A stretch of 17,724 bases of DNA, taken from positions 1 to 17,724 of the forward strand of contig CAYLJO010000124.1 of NCBI GenBank assembly GCA_964383905.1, in the 5' to 3' direction. The notes beneath the pieces were generated by a model, which was not told where the DNA came from, searched no databases, and worked only from the letters and a program-made list of their open reading frames with translations. This DNA comes from CAYLJO01 sp964383905 (GTDB lineage Bacteria; Acidobacteriota; Blastocatellia; Pyrinomonadales; Pyrinomonadaceae). Position numbers and translations under genes: made by a program. The first letter of the stretch is position 1. Each line of letters starts with the position of its first letter. This document shows, piece after piece, positions 5,411 to 11,996 of the stretch.

Positions 5411-8026
5411 TCAAGCACTCTTAACAGCCCGGACGCCTCTGCTCCCCTTCTCCCTCTCGGCCTGCCGCCGGAGCTCGTAGAGTTTCATCAAAGCTTCGAC
5501 GGGCGAGAGGGCATCAGGGTCAATGTCATTGAGCATCTGCCCGAGGGCTGACTCGTGCGTCGCGGGATGCGAGGGCCCATGGTCGTGCTCTGCGCTTGCC
5601 GTCTTGAGCCCTTTCATCTCCGAATGAGACTCATATTCGTTGAGGAGCTGTTCGGCGCGGCGCACGACGGGGTGCGGCAGGCCGGCCAGCTTAGCGGCAT
5701 AAACGCCGTAGCTTTTGGATGCGCTGCCGCGACCTATTCTGTAAAGGAAGACCAGATCGCTCCCCTCCTCCGCGATTTCGACGTACAGGTTTTCGAGGCG
5801 CGGGAGGAAGCTCGCGAGCTCCGTCAGCTCGTGATAGTGGGTCGCAAAAAGCGTCTTTGAGCGAATGTGCGGATGGTTGTGGATGTATTCAATCACGGCG
5901 CGCGCCACCGCCAGGCCGTCGTAGGTGGATGTGCCGCGCCCGAGCTCGTCGAGCAGAATCAGGGAGCGCGGCGTCGCATGATGCAAGATCTGCGCGGTCT
6001 CGACCATCTCCGTCATGAAGGTGGACTCACCGCTGCCGATACTGTCGTAGAGCCCGATGCGAGTAAAGATGCGATCACAGACTCCGATGATCGCTTCGCT
6101 AGCCGGGACAAAGCTCCCCGTCTGGGCCATTAACACGATCAGCGCGGCCTGCCGCAGGTAGGTTGATTTGCCGGACATGTTCGGGCCCGTGATTAAAGCG
6201 ATCTGCGGCTTGCCTTCACCGCCGAGCTCTAAATCGTTGGCCACAAAATTTTCGCGACCCGTAATTGTTTCCAGCACAGGATGCCGGCCCCCTTTGATCA
6301 GGAGCTCGGGCGTATCGGCCACGGTCGGCCGCACGTAGCCGAACAGGGCGGCCGTCTCGGCGAACGACCCCGTAGCATCCAGGTAAGCCACTCCGCCGGC
6401 GGCCAGGAGAATCTCCTGCCGGTTCTTACTGATTTCAGCGCAGACGCGGCGGAACAGGCTGGACTCCAGCTCGGCAATGCGCTCCTGCGCATTGATCACC
6501 AGTGATTCATACTCTTTGAGCTCCAGCGTGACGAAGCGTTCGGACTGGGCCAATGTTTGTTTGCGCGTGTAATCATCCGGCACGAGGTGCAGGTTGGGGC
6601 GCGTGACCTCGATGAAGTAGCCGAAAACCTTGTTGTAGCCGACGCGCAGGCTTCTGATGCCGGTGCGGGCGCGCTCACGCTGCTCCATCTCCGCAAGGTA
6701 CGTCCTCCCGTCGCGCAAAAGCAGGCGCAAGCGGTCCAGTTCCTCGGAGAAGCCTTCGTGAATCAAACCGACGTGTTCCGACCGCGCCGGCAGCTCATCA
6801 GAGATGGCCGAGCGGATCAGGGAAACGGTCGCCTCGCACAAAGGGAGCGCGGAGAGCACAGTGCCGAAGCGTCCCGCCTCCTTCTGCAGGAGGGCACGCA
6901 GGCGCGGGAGTGCCTCAAGACTCTGGCCCAGCGCAAGAACCTCTTGCGCAGACGCGACCCCGGCGCGGGCGCGGGCGGAAAGCCGTTCCAGATCGTGGAT
7001 GGATTCGAGAACCGCGGACAGCTCGGCGCGCTCTTTCCTGTGGCTACGAAACCATGCGACGTGTTCCTGACGCCTGGTGATTTCCGCGATATCCATCAGC
7101 GGCTGGCGGAGCCATCGCCGCAGCAGGCGGCCGCCGACCGCCGTGCGCGTCCGGTCGAGCGTCGCGAGCAGCGTCGGGGCGCCCGACCTGCTTTCAAAAA
7201 TCTCAAGGCTGCGCATCGACTGCGTGTCGAGCGTCATGAAGCTTCCCGTTTGATAGCTCGTGAGACGGGCCAGCCTCCCGTCGGCGGCGGCCCGCGTCTC
7301 GCCGAGGTAGGCGATGATCGCGCCGGCGGCGGCCGTCGCGAGCTGCCAGCGCGACAACCCGAAGGGCACGAGTGTGCGCGCCTGGAAATGGCTCAGCACC
7401 GCGCGGCGGGCCCTTTCGTAGTTGAAATGTTCGGCATCAAAGCGCGTGATGAAGCCCGGCAGCGCATTGCTCTCCGCGGCTGAGATGTCGGCCGGGACGA
7501 GAACCTCCGCGGGCGCGATGCGCTGGAGCTCGAGCACGGCGGCTTCTGTCTCCAGCTCCGTGACCGCAAAATCTCCCGTCGTAATATCCGCATAGGCGAT
7601 TCCCGCGCGTTTTCCGTCCGTGACATAGGCGGCCAAGTAGTTGTTCGCTTTGCTGTGAAGCAGACCGGGTTCGACCACGGTGCCCGGGGTTACGATACGC
7701 ACCACATCGCGTTCGATCAGCTTGCTTCCGGTCTCGCCCTTCTGCGGGGTCTCCGTCAGTTGCTCGCAGATGGCGACGCGGTGGCCGCGTGAGATCAATG
7801 TTGCGAGGTGGCGTTCGAGGCTATGGTGTGGAATGCCCGCGAGCGGGACGCGCACATTTTTTCCCATCGGCTTTGAGGTCAGCGCGATGTCCAGCTCGCG
7901 GGCGAGCAGCCGCGCGTCATCGTCGAAAGCCTCATAAAAGTCGCCGATGCGGAAAAGCAGGAGCGCGTCCAGGTGACGCTTTTTGATGTCGAGATACTGT
8001 TTGCGTAGTGGCGTCGTAGCCGTCAT
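5411..8026 (-). CDS. mutS: DNA mismatch repair protein MutS
   Basis: The product has 871 residues, normal for MutS1, which recognises mismatches and recruits MutL. The mismatch-wedge motif is present as F30-Y-E32 in GDFYEAF. Later come the lever/clamp region (about 265-565), the ATPase Walker A GPNMSGKST (614-622), the TRIGLYDSIGSGESTFMTEM switch region (655-674), Walker B LLDE (691-694) with GRGTS, FATHYHEL (727-734) and the C-terminal HTH SKSYGVYAAKLAGLP (770-784). The tail ends with SPVEALMKLYEL, the usual dimerisation helix, but I do not see a clear clamp-binding QxxLF motif before it. The ATG overlaps the stop of the preceding gene in an ATGA, so translation is probably coupled. Confidence 0.97.
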   Translation of the reverse strand: MTATTPLRKQYLDIKKRHLDALLLFRIGDFYEAFDDDARLLARELDIALTSKPMGKNVRVPLAGIPHHSLERHLATLISRGHRVAICEQLTETPQKGETGSKLIERDVVRIVTPGTVVEPGLLHSKANNYLAAYVTDGKRAGIAYADITTGDFAVTELETEAAVLELQRIAPAEVLVPADISAAESNALPGFITRFDAEHFNYERARRAVLSHFQARTLVPFGLSRWQLATAAAGAIIAYLGETRAAADGRLARLTSYQTGSFMTLDTQSMRSLEIFESRSGAPTLLATLDRTRTAVGGRLLRRWLRQPLMDIAEITRRQEHVAWFRSHRKERAELSAVLESIHDLERLSARARAGVASAQEVLALGQSLEALPRLRALLQKEAGRFGTVLSALPLCEATVSLIRSAISDELPARSEHVGLIHEGFSEELDRLRLLLRDGRTYLAEMEQRERARTGIRSLRVGYNKVFGYFIEVTRPNLHLVPDDYTRKQTLAQSERFVTLELKEYESLVINAQERIAELESSLFRRVCAEISKNRQEILLAAGGVAYLDATGSFAETAALFGYVRPTVADTPELLIKGGRHPVLETITGRENFVANDLELGGEGKPQIALITGPNMSGKSTYLRQAALIVLMAQTGSFVPASEAIIGVCDRIFTRIGLYDSIGSGESTFMTEMVETAQILHHATPRSLILLDELGRGTSTYDGLAVARAVIEYIHNHPHIRSKTLFATHYHELTELASFLPRLENLYVEIAEEGSDLVFLYRIGRGSASKSYGVYAAKLAGLPHPVVRRAEQLLNEYESHSEMKGLKTASAEHDHGPSHPATHESALGQMLNDIDPDALSPVEALMKLYELRRQAEREKGSRGVRAVKSA

Positions 8027-8757
8027 CGTTCGAGGAATTCCGCGAGAAGCTCTCCGACCGACGTGAGGGCGCGGTGAAGCTTATTCAATTGCTCGAAACT
8101 TAAGATCGTCGTCACCTTCTCGATCTCATGAAAAGGTCCCGTGCGCGCGGGGCTGAGGCTTTTGTGGGCCCGGTTCGTGTCGCGCTCACTGGTGATGATG
8201 AGGAAGGGCTTTGAGCGCTGCGCTTCGTAGGCCTGCTTCAGCTTGGCGAGCGCGGCGTCCATGTTACCTTTGTGCTGGACTTCGAAGACGTGGCTCAGGC
8301 GCGGACTGGCTTCGCTCTGGCGCCAGATTACGTCGTAATACTCGAACTCTTTTACCGCGTGGTAACCCAGAACGCGCCCGATCTCTACAAGCATCTGCTG
8401 GATATCGGCATGAGAGAAGGCCGGCGGGCGGGCGGCAGTAGCATTCAGAGACGAGTCGGCGAGTGAGAAATGGGACCCTTCGTCCAGTGCGCGCTTGCGC
8501 CCCGCGGCGGTAATCACCCAGCGCCCGCGGTGGCGCTCGACCTGTCGCTTATCGGCGAGCGCGCGACCGGCGCGCTGGACAAGCCTGCGCCATTGCTCAA
8601 TGTGACCGTTACTGAGCGCCCGTACTTCGGACTCGTCGAGCTGGGGGAAATAAGCAACGAGTCGCTCGTAGAGAAAGCACACGTCTTCAATGCCGCCCGT
8701 GGCGACGAGCTCTTGAAGAATCGGCAGTTCAATACGCGCAGCGCCTGGATAAGCCAT
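8023..8757 (-). CDS. Winged-helix plus PD-(D/E)xK-like putative nuclease, coupled to mutS
   Basis: The protein has 244 residues from the ATG at 8757; a TTG two codons earlier (8763) is also possible, and neither has a clear ribosome site. Residues about 5-95 look like an Mrr_N-type winged helix (RIELPILQELVATGG, then RWVITAAGRKRALDEG). Residues about 115-195 resemble a restriction-endonuclease fold: IGRVLGYHAVKEFEYYDVIW, then HVFEVQHKGN, then KPFLIITSER. The D of YYDVIW and the E-x-Q of FEVQHKGN would be metal ligands, with Q replacing the usual K. A helical tail follows. Its stop overlaps the mutS start by four bases, so the two should be made together, which suggests a role in DNA repair or DNA recognition. 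Domain assignment is from motif reading, not a search. Confidence 0.75.
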   Translation of the reverse strand: MAYPGAARIELPILQELVATGGIEDVCFLYERLVAYFPQLDESEVRALSNGHIEQWRRLVQRAGRALADKRQVERHRGRWVITAAGRKRALDEGSHFSLADSSLNATAARPPAFSHADIQQMLVEIGRVLGYHAVKEFEYYDVIWRQSEASPRLSHVFEVQHKGNMDAALAKLKQAYEAQRSKPFLIITSERDTNRAHKSLSPARTGPFHEIEKVTTILSFEQLNKLHRALTSVGELLAEFLER

Positions 8758-8883
8758 TTCCAAATTTATCGGGAGCTAGAGCAGAAGGATACAGGCAATC
8801 TCTTACCGTGCCCCCTTACGTTACAGGAGAAGTCCTATCACAGGCAAGTATTTAGACGGGTTGAAGCGAAAAGTAGAGGCAGC

Positions 8884-8910
8884 GGGCGGCGGGAATTATT
8901 ACCGCCGCCC
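8884..8910. terminator. Strong GC hairpin between ftsH and the nuclease-like gene
   Basis: Perfect 9-bp arms GGGCGGCGG (8884-8892) and CCGCCGCCC (8902-8910) flank a 9-nt AT-rich loop, 85 bp past the ftsH stop codon. On the minus strand the tail is GCTGCCTCTACTTTT, a poor T-run. On the plus strand a second small stem (AGCC/GGCT) and TTTTTA follow. It probably ends or buffers ftsH transcription before the nuclease-mutS unit. Confidence 0.45.
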
Positions 8911-8995
8911 CCAGCCACGTGGGCTTTTTAATATAGCCCCGGGGTCTTTAATCGGCTCGGGTCGCCGCCTGAAACCCGAAACAGTGGTGGGTGTC

Positions 8996-10741
8996 TTACC
9001 CATCCAGCGTATCGCGTTCCATCAGGCCGGCGACCAGACGCGCGATTGCTTCACGGCGGGTTTCAACAGCCTCACAGGCGCGCTGCATCTGAGTATTGAT
9101 GATCTCGCTGGTCGCCTGCTCGATACGGTCGAGCAGCGCCTGGCTGTGCGGGTCTTCGGGCTTGCCAAGATGAATCGGGCCTAAGGGGCTCATGCCAAAC
9201 TCTGCAACCATCCGGCGCGCGATCTCCACAGCGCGTTCGATGTCGTTGGAAGCGCCGGCCGTCATCGTATCGAGAAGGATCTGCTCGGCGGCGCGGCCCC
9301 CCAAAAGCATCGCGATCTGGTCTTCGAGATACTCGCGCTTTTTCATTAAGCGATCGCGTTCCGGCAACGACTGGGTCACGCCGAGGGCGCGTCCACGCGG
9401 CAGGATTGAGACCTTGTGAATGGGGTCGCCGTTCCTGACGGCGACGCCGACGGCGACGTGTCCCGCCTCGTGAACGGCGGTCGCATAGCGCTCGTCCTCA
9501 TCCATCATGAAGCCGTGGCGCTCGGCGCCCATCAGGATTTTGTCGCGCGCGTATTCGACGTGCGAGCGGCCGATGGCTTCCGAGCCGTCGCGCGTCGCGG
9601 CGATGGCCGCTTCATTCAGCAGATTGGCGAGATCGGCGCCGGAAAACCCGGGCGTCCCGCGCGCGATCCACTGCAGGTCCAGTTCAGGCTCAAGGTGCAA
9701 GCCGCGAGCATGAACCTTCAAGATGGCTTCACGTCCGCGCACATCGGCCAGATTCACGGCAATCTCACGGTCGAACCGGCCGGGTCGAGTCAGAGCCTTG
9801 TCGAGGATGTCGGGCCGGTTGGTCGAGCCGATCACGACCACGCCGCTCAGTTGATCGAAGCCGTCCATTTCGACGAGCAATTGATTGAGTGTTTGATCCT
9901 GGTCGGCGGAGGCCGAATCGTTGCCGCGCCCGCGTTGGCGGCCCAGCGCGTCAATCTCATCAATGAAAATCAGACATGGGGCGAGCTTGCGTCCCTCGGC
10001 GAAGAGACGGCGCACGCGTGCGGCGCCAAGGCCGGCGAACTTTTCCTGAAAGCTTGAGCCTGAAACTGAAATAAAAGGCACGCCGGCCTCTTTGGCCGCG
10101 GCCCGGGCGAGCAGTGTTTTACCGGTTCCCGGAGGGCCGGAGAGAAGGATGCCGCGCGGGGCGCGTCCCCCCAAACGACCAAAGCGCGCCGGATCACGCA
10201 AGAATTCTATCGTTTCGGCCAATTCCGCTTTCGCTTCATCGACACCCGCCACATCGTTGAAATTTACCGTCTGCTTGCCGTTGGCATCGGTGAGGGTAAA
10301 ATCTCCGCCGCGCCCGCCCATACTGGCGAATACGCGCCAGACGACAAATCCAAAGACCGCCAAAGTCAGGATCGGGATAAGCCAGTTCAAGGCCGTCGAC
10401 ACCGGGCTCGGCCTGAGCGACCGGAATTCGACCGGCAGATTGCTTTTGGCGAAAAGGCTGACAATCTCCTGTTTAGCGACTTCACTGGTGACAATCGCCC
10501 GTGAGATCGTGCCGTCGCGCCCGACGACTGTCAGAACCTCGCCATCGACAGTTAAAGTAGCTGCGATCCCGCTCTCACCAAGCGCGCGCATCTCCGTGTA
10601 ATTGATCTGTTGAACGACCGGCTGGCGACGCTGATAAATGATAAAGACGCTCGCCGCGAGCAGCAGCAGTAACAATCCGACGGCGACAATAAGACTGGGT
10701 CTTTGGGAACGGGGGATCAAACGAGGCAAAGGGGATGGCAT
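8996..10741 (-). CDS. ftsH: ATP-dependent zinc metalloprotease FtsH (divergent)
   Basis: A 581-residue membrane-anchored AAA+ protease that degrades membrane and soluble proteins. TM helices lie at about 17-36 and 116-138 with an extracytoplasmic domain between. The AAA+ module shows Walker A GPPGTGKT (202-209), Walker B CLIFIDE (256-262) and arginine fingers R319/R322. The zinc site is HEAGH (424-428) with D500 as third ligand. The pore loop reads FAG (235-237) and is followed by LGAAR, where most FtsH have FVG and VGASR. The protein is also a little short, with a brief C-terminal tail. The ATG at 10741 has AGGAGA five bases upstream; a longer GTG frame (10783) lacks this. The divergence suggests one of several FtsH paralogues. 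Confidence 0.95.
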   Translation of the reverse strand: MPSPLPRLIPRSQRPSLIVAVGLLLLLLAASVFIIYQRRQPVVQQINYTEMRALGESGIAATLTVDGEVLTVVGRDGTISRAIVTSEVAKQEIVSLFAKSNLPVEFRSLRPSPVSTALNWLIPILTLAVFGFVVWRVFASMGGRGGDFTLTDANGKQTVNFNDVAGVDEAKAELAETIEFLRDPARFGRLGGRAPRGILLSGPPGTGKTLLARAAAKEAGVPFISVSGSSFQEKFAGLGAARVRRLFAEGRKLAPCLIFIDEIDALGRQRGRGNDSASADQDQTLNQLLVEMDGFDQLSGVVVIGSTNRPDILDKALTRPGRFDREIAVNLADVRGREAILKVHARGLHLEPELDLQWIARGTPGFSGADLANLLNEAAIAATRDGSEAIGRSHVEYARDKILMGAERHGFMMDEDERYATAVHEAGHVAVGVAVRNGDPIHKVSILPRGRALGVTQSLPERDRLMKKREYLEDQIAMLLGGRAAEQILLDTMTAGASNDIERAVEIARRMVAEFGMSPLGPIHLGKPEDPHSQALLDRIEQATSEIINTQMQRACEAVETRREAIARLVAGLMERDTLDG

Positions 10742-10780
10742 AAGATTCTCCTGAGCGGCAGCAAAATCAGGGGGAAGCTG

Positions 10781-10809
10781 CACATACTGACAAAATTTAC
10801 CTATGGCAA
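10781..10809 (-). promoter_or_regulatory. Possible sigma-70 type promoter for ftsH
   Basis: On the minus strand TTGCCA (10809-10804) and TATGTG (10786-10781) are 17 bp apart, with a start expected about 30 bp before the ftsH ATG. The -35 matches five of six positions but the -10 only about three, so this is tentative. No CIRCE element or sigma-32 box with correct spacing was found. Confidence 0.3.
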
Positions 10810-10850
10810 AGAATCGGGGTTATTAAAGCGTCAAGCTACGGAGGCGTAAA

Positions 10851-11036
10851 TTGCACGTGAGAGTGTCTGAGAGATCCTGGTCACTTGAGCGCGTTCGCCG
10901 ATGTCCAGCCACGAACGCCGACTTTTACTTTACCAGCCCACAGCCCTCGAAGTCCAGAAAAAAGAGCCTAAAAGTCACCCGAAAATTTGTGCGATGGCTC
11001 AAACAGCAGCTTGATATCGATAATCCCTCGACATAA
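10851..11036 (+). CDS. Doubtful small ORF with a good ribosome site, 61 aa
   Basis: A TTG at 10851 is preceded by GGAGG at six bases, the best ribosome site in this stretch. The product would be basic, ending KSRKKSLKVTRKFVRWLKQQLDI, which could form an amphipathic helix. No family is recognised, and a TTG-started short frame is weak evidence. I list it because the spacing is right and the space is otherwise empty. Confidence 0.2.
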   Translation: MHVRVSERSWSLERVRRCPATNADFYFTSPQPSKSRKKSLKVTRKFVRWLKQQLDIDNPST

Positions 11037-11254
11037 AGACGCTGTTCCGGTAGCCCTTTGCGCACAATCAAAATTTTGGTTACTTCCTGAATGAGACACT
11101 ATCAAGAAGGTAAATCAAAAAGAGCAATATAGTTGGACCCAACCCGCACCGAGCTTCTTCCGCCCACCTTCCGATGATTACGATCACCCCCCGGTTGCCG
11201 CTTTTTTTCAACGGGAAACAATTAGCGTAAGAAAATTCCCACGGCATGCCTCAA

Positions 11255-11295
11255 ATTGAAACAGGCCGCCATCACGCATGATGGCGTATTTCAAT
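11255..11295. promoter_or_regulatory. Nested inverted repeat, candidate activator site or cruciform
   Basis: The inner arms CGCCATCA (11267-11274) and TGATGGCG (11279-11286) form a perfect stem with a CGCA loop. The outer arms ATTGAAA (11255-11261) and TTTCAAT (11289-11295) are also perfect. The centre lies about 155 bp upstream of the start predicted for the sigma-54 promoter at 11405. No T-run follows. It could bind an activator dimer or fold as RNA. Confidence 0.45.
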
Positions 11296-11378
11296 ACAAA
11301 TAAACCGGCCAAACGCCCTTATTTTATTTTCCGGACCTTTTGGACCGCACTTAACCGATTCATACATTTGGGTTTACG

Positions 11379-11388
11379 CGTCATGACG
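11379..11388. promoter_or_regulatory. 10-bp perfect palindrome next to the sigma-54 promoter
   Basis: CGTCATGACG ends 16 bp before the -24 element. It may be an additional regulator site; short palindromes can occur by chance. Confidence 0.25.
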
Positions 11389-11404
11389 AGTTACCTTTGA
11401 AAGA

Positions 11405-11420
11405 TGGCACGGGCCTTGCT
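11405..11420 (+). promoter_or_regulatory. Sigma-54 (-24/-12) promoter for the tandem small membrane-protein genes
   Basis: TGGCACG, GGCC, TTGCT is an exact match to the sigma-54 consensus TGGCACG-N4-TTGCW. GG and GC are spaced by ten bases. Transcription would begin near 11432, 53 bp before the ATG at 11485. A sigma-54 activator gene lies in the same window, though it need not be the cognate one. Confidence 0.75.
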
Positions 11421-11484
11421 CAGATAATCGGCGTGGTCAAGAAATCACCGTCAATTGGTGACGATCAAAAAGGAGAGGGAAATT

Positions 11485-11631
11485 ATGTTGTGGACAATTC
11501 TGGTGGTGCTTCTGGTGCTGTGGCTTATTGGTTTGGTCGCACACATCGGCGGCGGGCTTATTCACTTGCTGCTGGTCGTAGCGCTTATTGTTTTCGTTAT
11601 TAATCTAATCACCGGACGCCGCACAGTTTAA
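11485..11631 (+). CDS. lmo0937/DUF5670-type small membrane protein, copy 1 (48 aa)
   Basis: The gene begins MLWTILVVLLVLWLIGLV and ends VINLITGRRTV. Two hydrophobic helices (about 3-19 and 25-42) are joined by a short glycine/histidine turn HIGGGLIH, and a positively charged RR end faces the cytoplasm. This fits the small lmo0937 family membrane proteins, often found in stress-linked positions, with no defined biochemical role. AAAGGAGAGG lies about 6-8 bases before the ATG. It follows an exact sigma-54 promoter and precedes a near-identical second copy. Confidence 0.85.
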   Translation: MLWTILVVLLVLWLIGLVAHIGGGLIHLLLVVALIVFVINLITGRRTV

Positions 11632-11769
11632 TAGCGGCACATGTTACGTGGGTTTGAACGCACATGACGACTGCTATCGTTGATGTCGTTCTGATGGTCG
11701 TGGGGAAGAATTTGTTTGGGATAAAAGCAGGTTTTTCGCCAGCGACGCTTCAAAAAAAGGAGAACTAAA

Positions 11770-11916
11770 ATGCTGTGGACGATTCTTGTAGTACTTCTGA
11801 TTTTGTGGTTGATCGGCGCTATCGGCGGCATTGGCGGTAGTTTGATTCACTTGCTGCTCGTGGTGGCGTTAATCGTTCTGGTTATCAATCTTCTGACCGG
11901 ACGCCGCACAATCTAG
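11770..11916 (+). CDS. lmo0937/DUF5670-type small membrane protein, copy 2 (48 aa)
   Basis: The gene begins MLWTILVVLLILWLIGAI and ends VINLLTGRRTI. It is the same length as copy 1 and nearly the same except in the turn (GGIGGSLIH) and a few conservative changes, so it is a tandem duplication. AAAAAAAGGAGA lies just upstream, also like copy 1. The 138-bp gap holds no convincing second -24/-12 promoter, so both are probably on one transcript ending at the hairpin at 11952. Confidence 0.85.
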   Translation: MLWTILVVLLILWLIGAIGGIGGSLIHLLLVVALIVLVINLLTGRRTI

Positions 11917-11951
11917 GCAGAGATTTACGATCAGAATAAATCAGAGGATCC

Positions 11952-11989
11952 GGGGGCGTATGCAAAAGTGTACGTCCCCTTTCCCTTTG
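11952..11989 (+). terminator. Intrinsic terminator after the small membrane-protein pair
   Basis: GGGGGCGTA (11952-11960) pairs with TACGTCCCC (11971-11979) with one G-T wobble across a 10-nt loop. The pyrimidine tail CTTTCCCTTT follows. It lies 36 bp past the second stop codon and just before the converging peptidase gene. Confidence 0.6.
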
Positions 11990-11996
11990 CCTGGGC

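Larger units (their letters stand above)
10742..11404. other. Long non-coding stretch upstream of ftsH and the small membrane-protein genes
   Basis: This 660-bp AT-richer region holds a possible ftsH promoter (10781-10809) and one doubtful 61-codon ORF (10851-11036). It also has the palindrome CAAAATTTTG (11069-11078), a nested dyad (11255-11295), the direct repeat GGACC-TTTT-GGACC (about 11333-11346) and the palindrome CGTCATGACG (11379-11388) just before the sigma-54 promoter. I see no tRNA or known riboswitch. Confidence 0.5.

Noticed and set aside
6557..7483. 308-codon plus-strand ORF
   Set aside because: It lies wholly antisense to mutS; its composition (many R, Q, H, G) is typical of a reverse-strand frame in GC-rich DNA.
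8797..8817. Possible minus-strand -24/-12 promoter for the nuclease-mutS unit
   Set aside because: GGCACG and TTGCC are present, but the GG and GC are 14 bases apart instead of 10, which does not fit sigma-54.
8470..8931. 153-codon plus-strand ORF
   Set aside because: It is mostly antisense to the nuclease-like gene and runs through the hairpin at 8884-8910; there is no ribosome site or motif.
9416..10057. 213-codon plus-strand ORF
   Set aside because: It is antisense to the ATPase region of ftsH and shows no domain.
10810..10850. Heat-shock (sigma-32 type) promoter before ftsH
   Set aside because: CTTGAC and CCCCGAT are present on the minus strand, but the spacer of about 9 bases is too short.
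11700..11725. Possible second sigma-54 promoter before the second small membrane gene
   Set aside because: TGGGGAA-N4-TTGTT lacks the invariant GC at -12 and most -24 bases.
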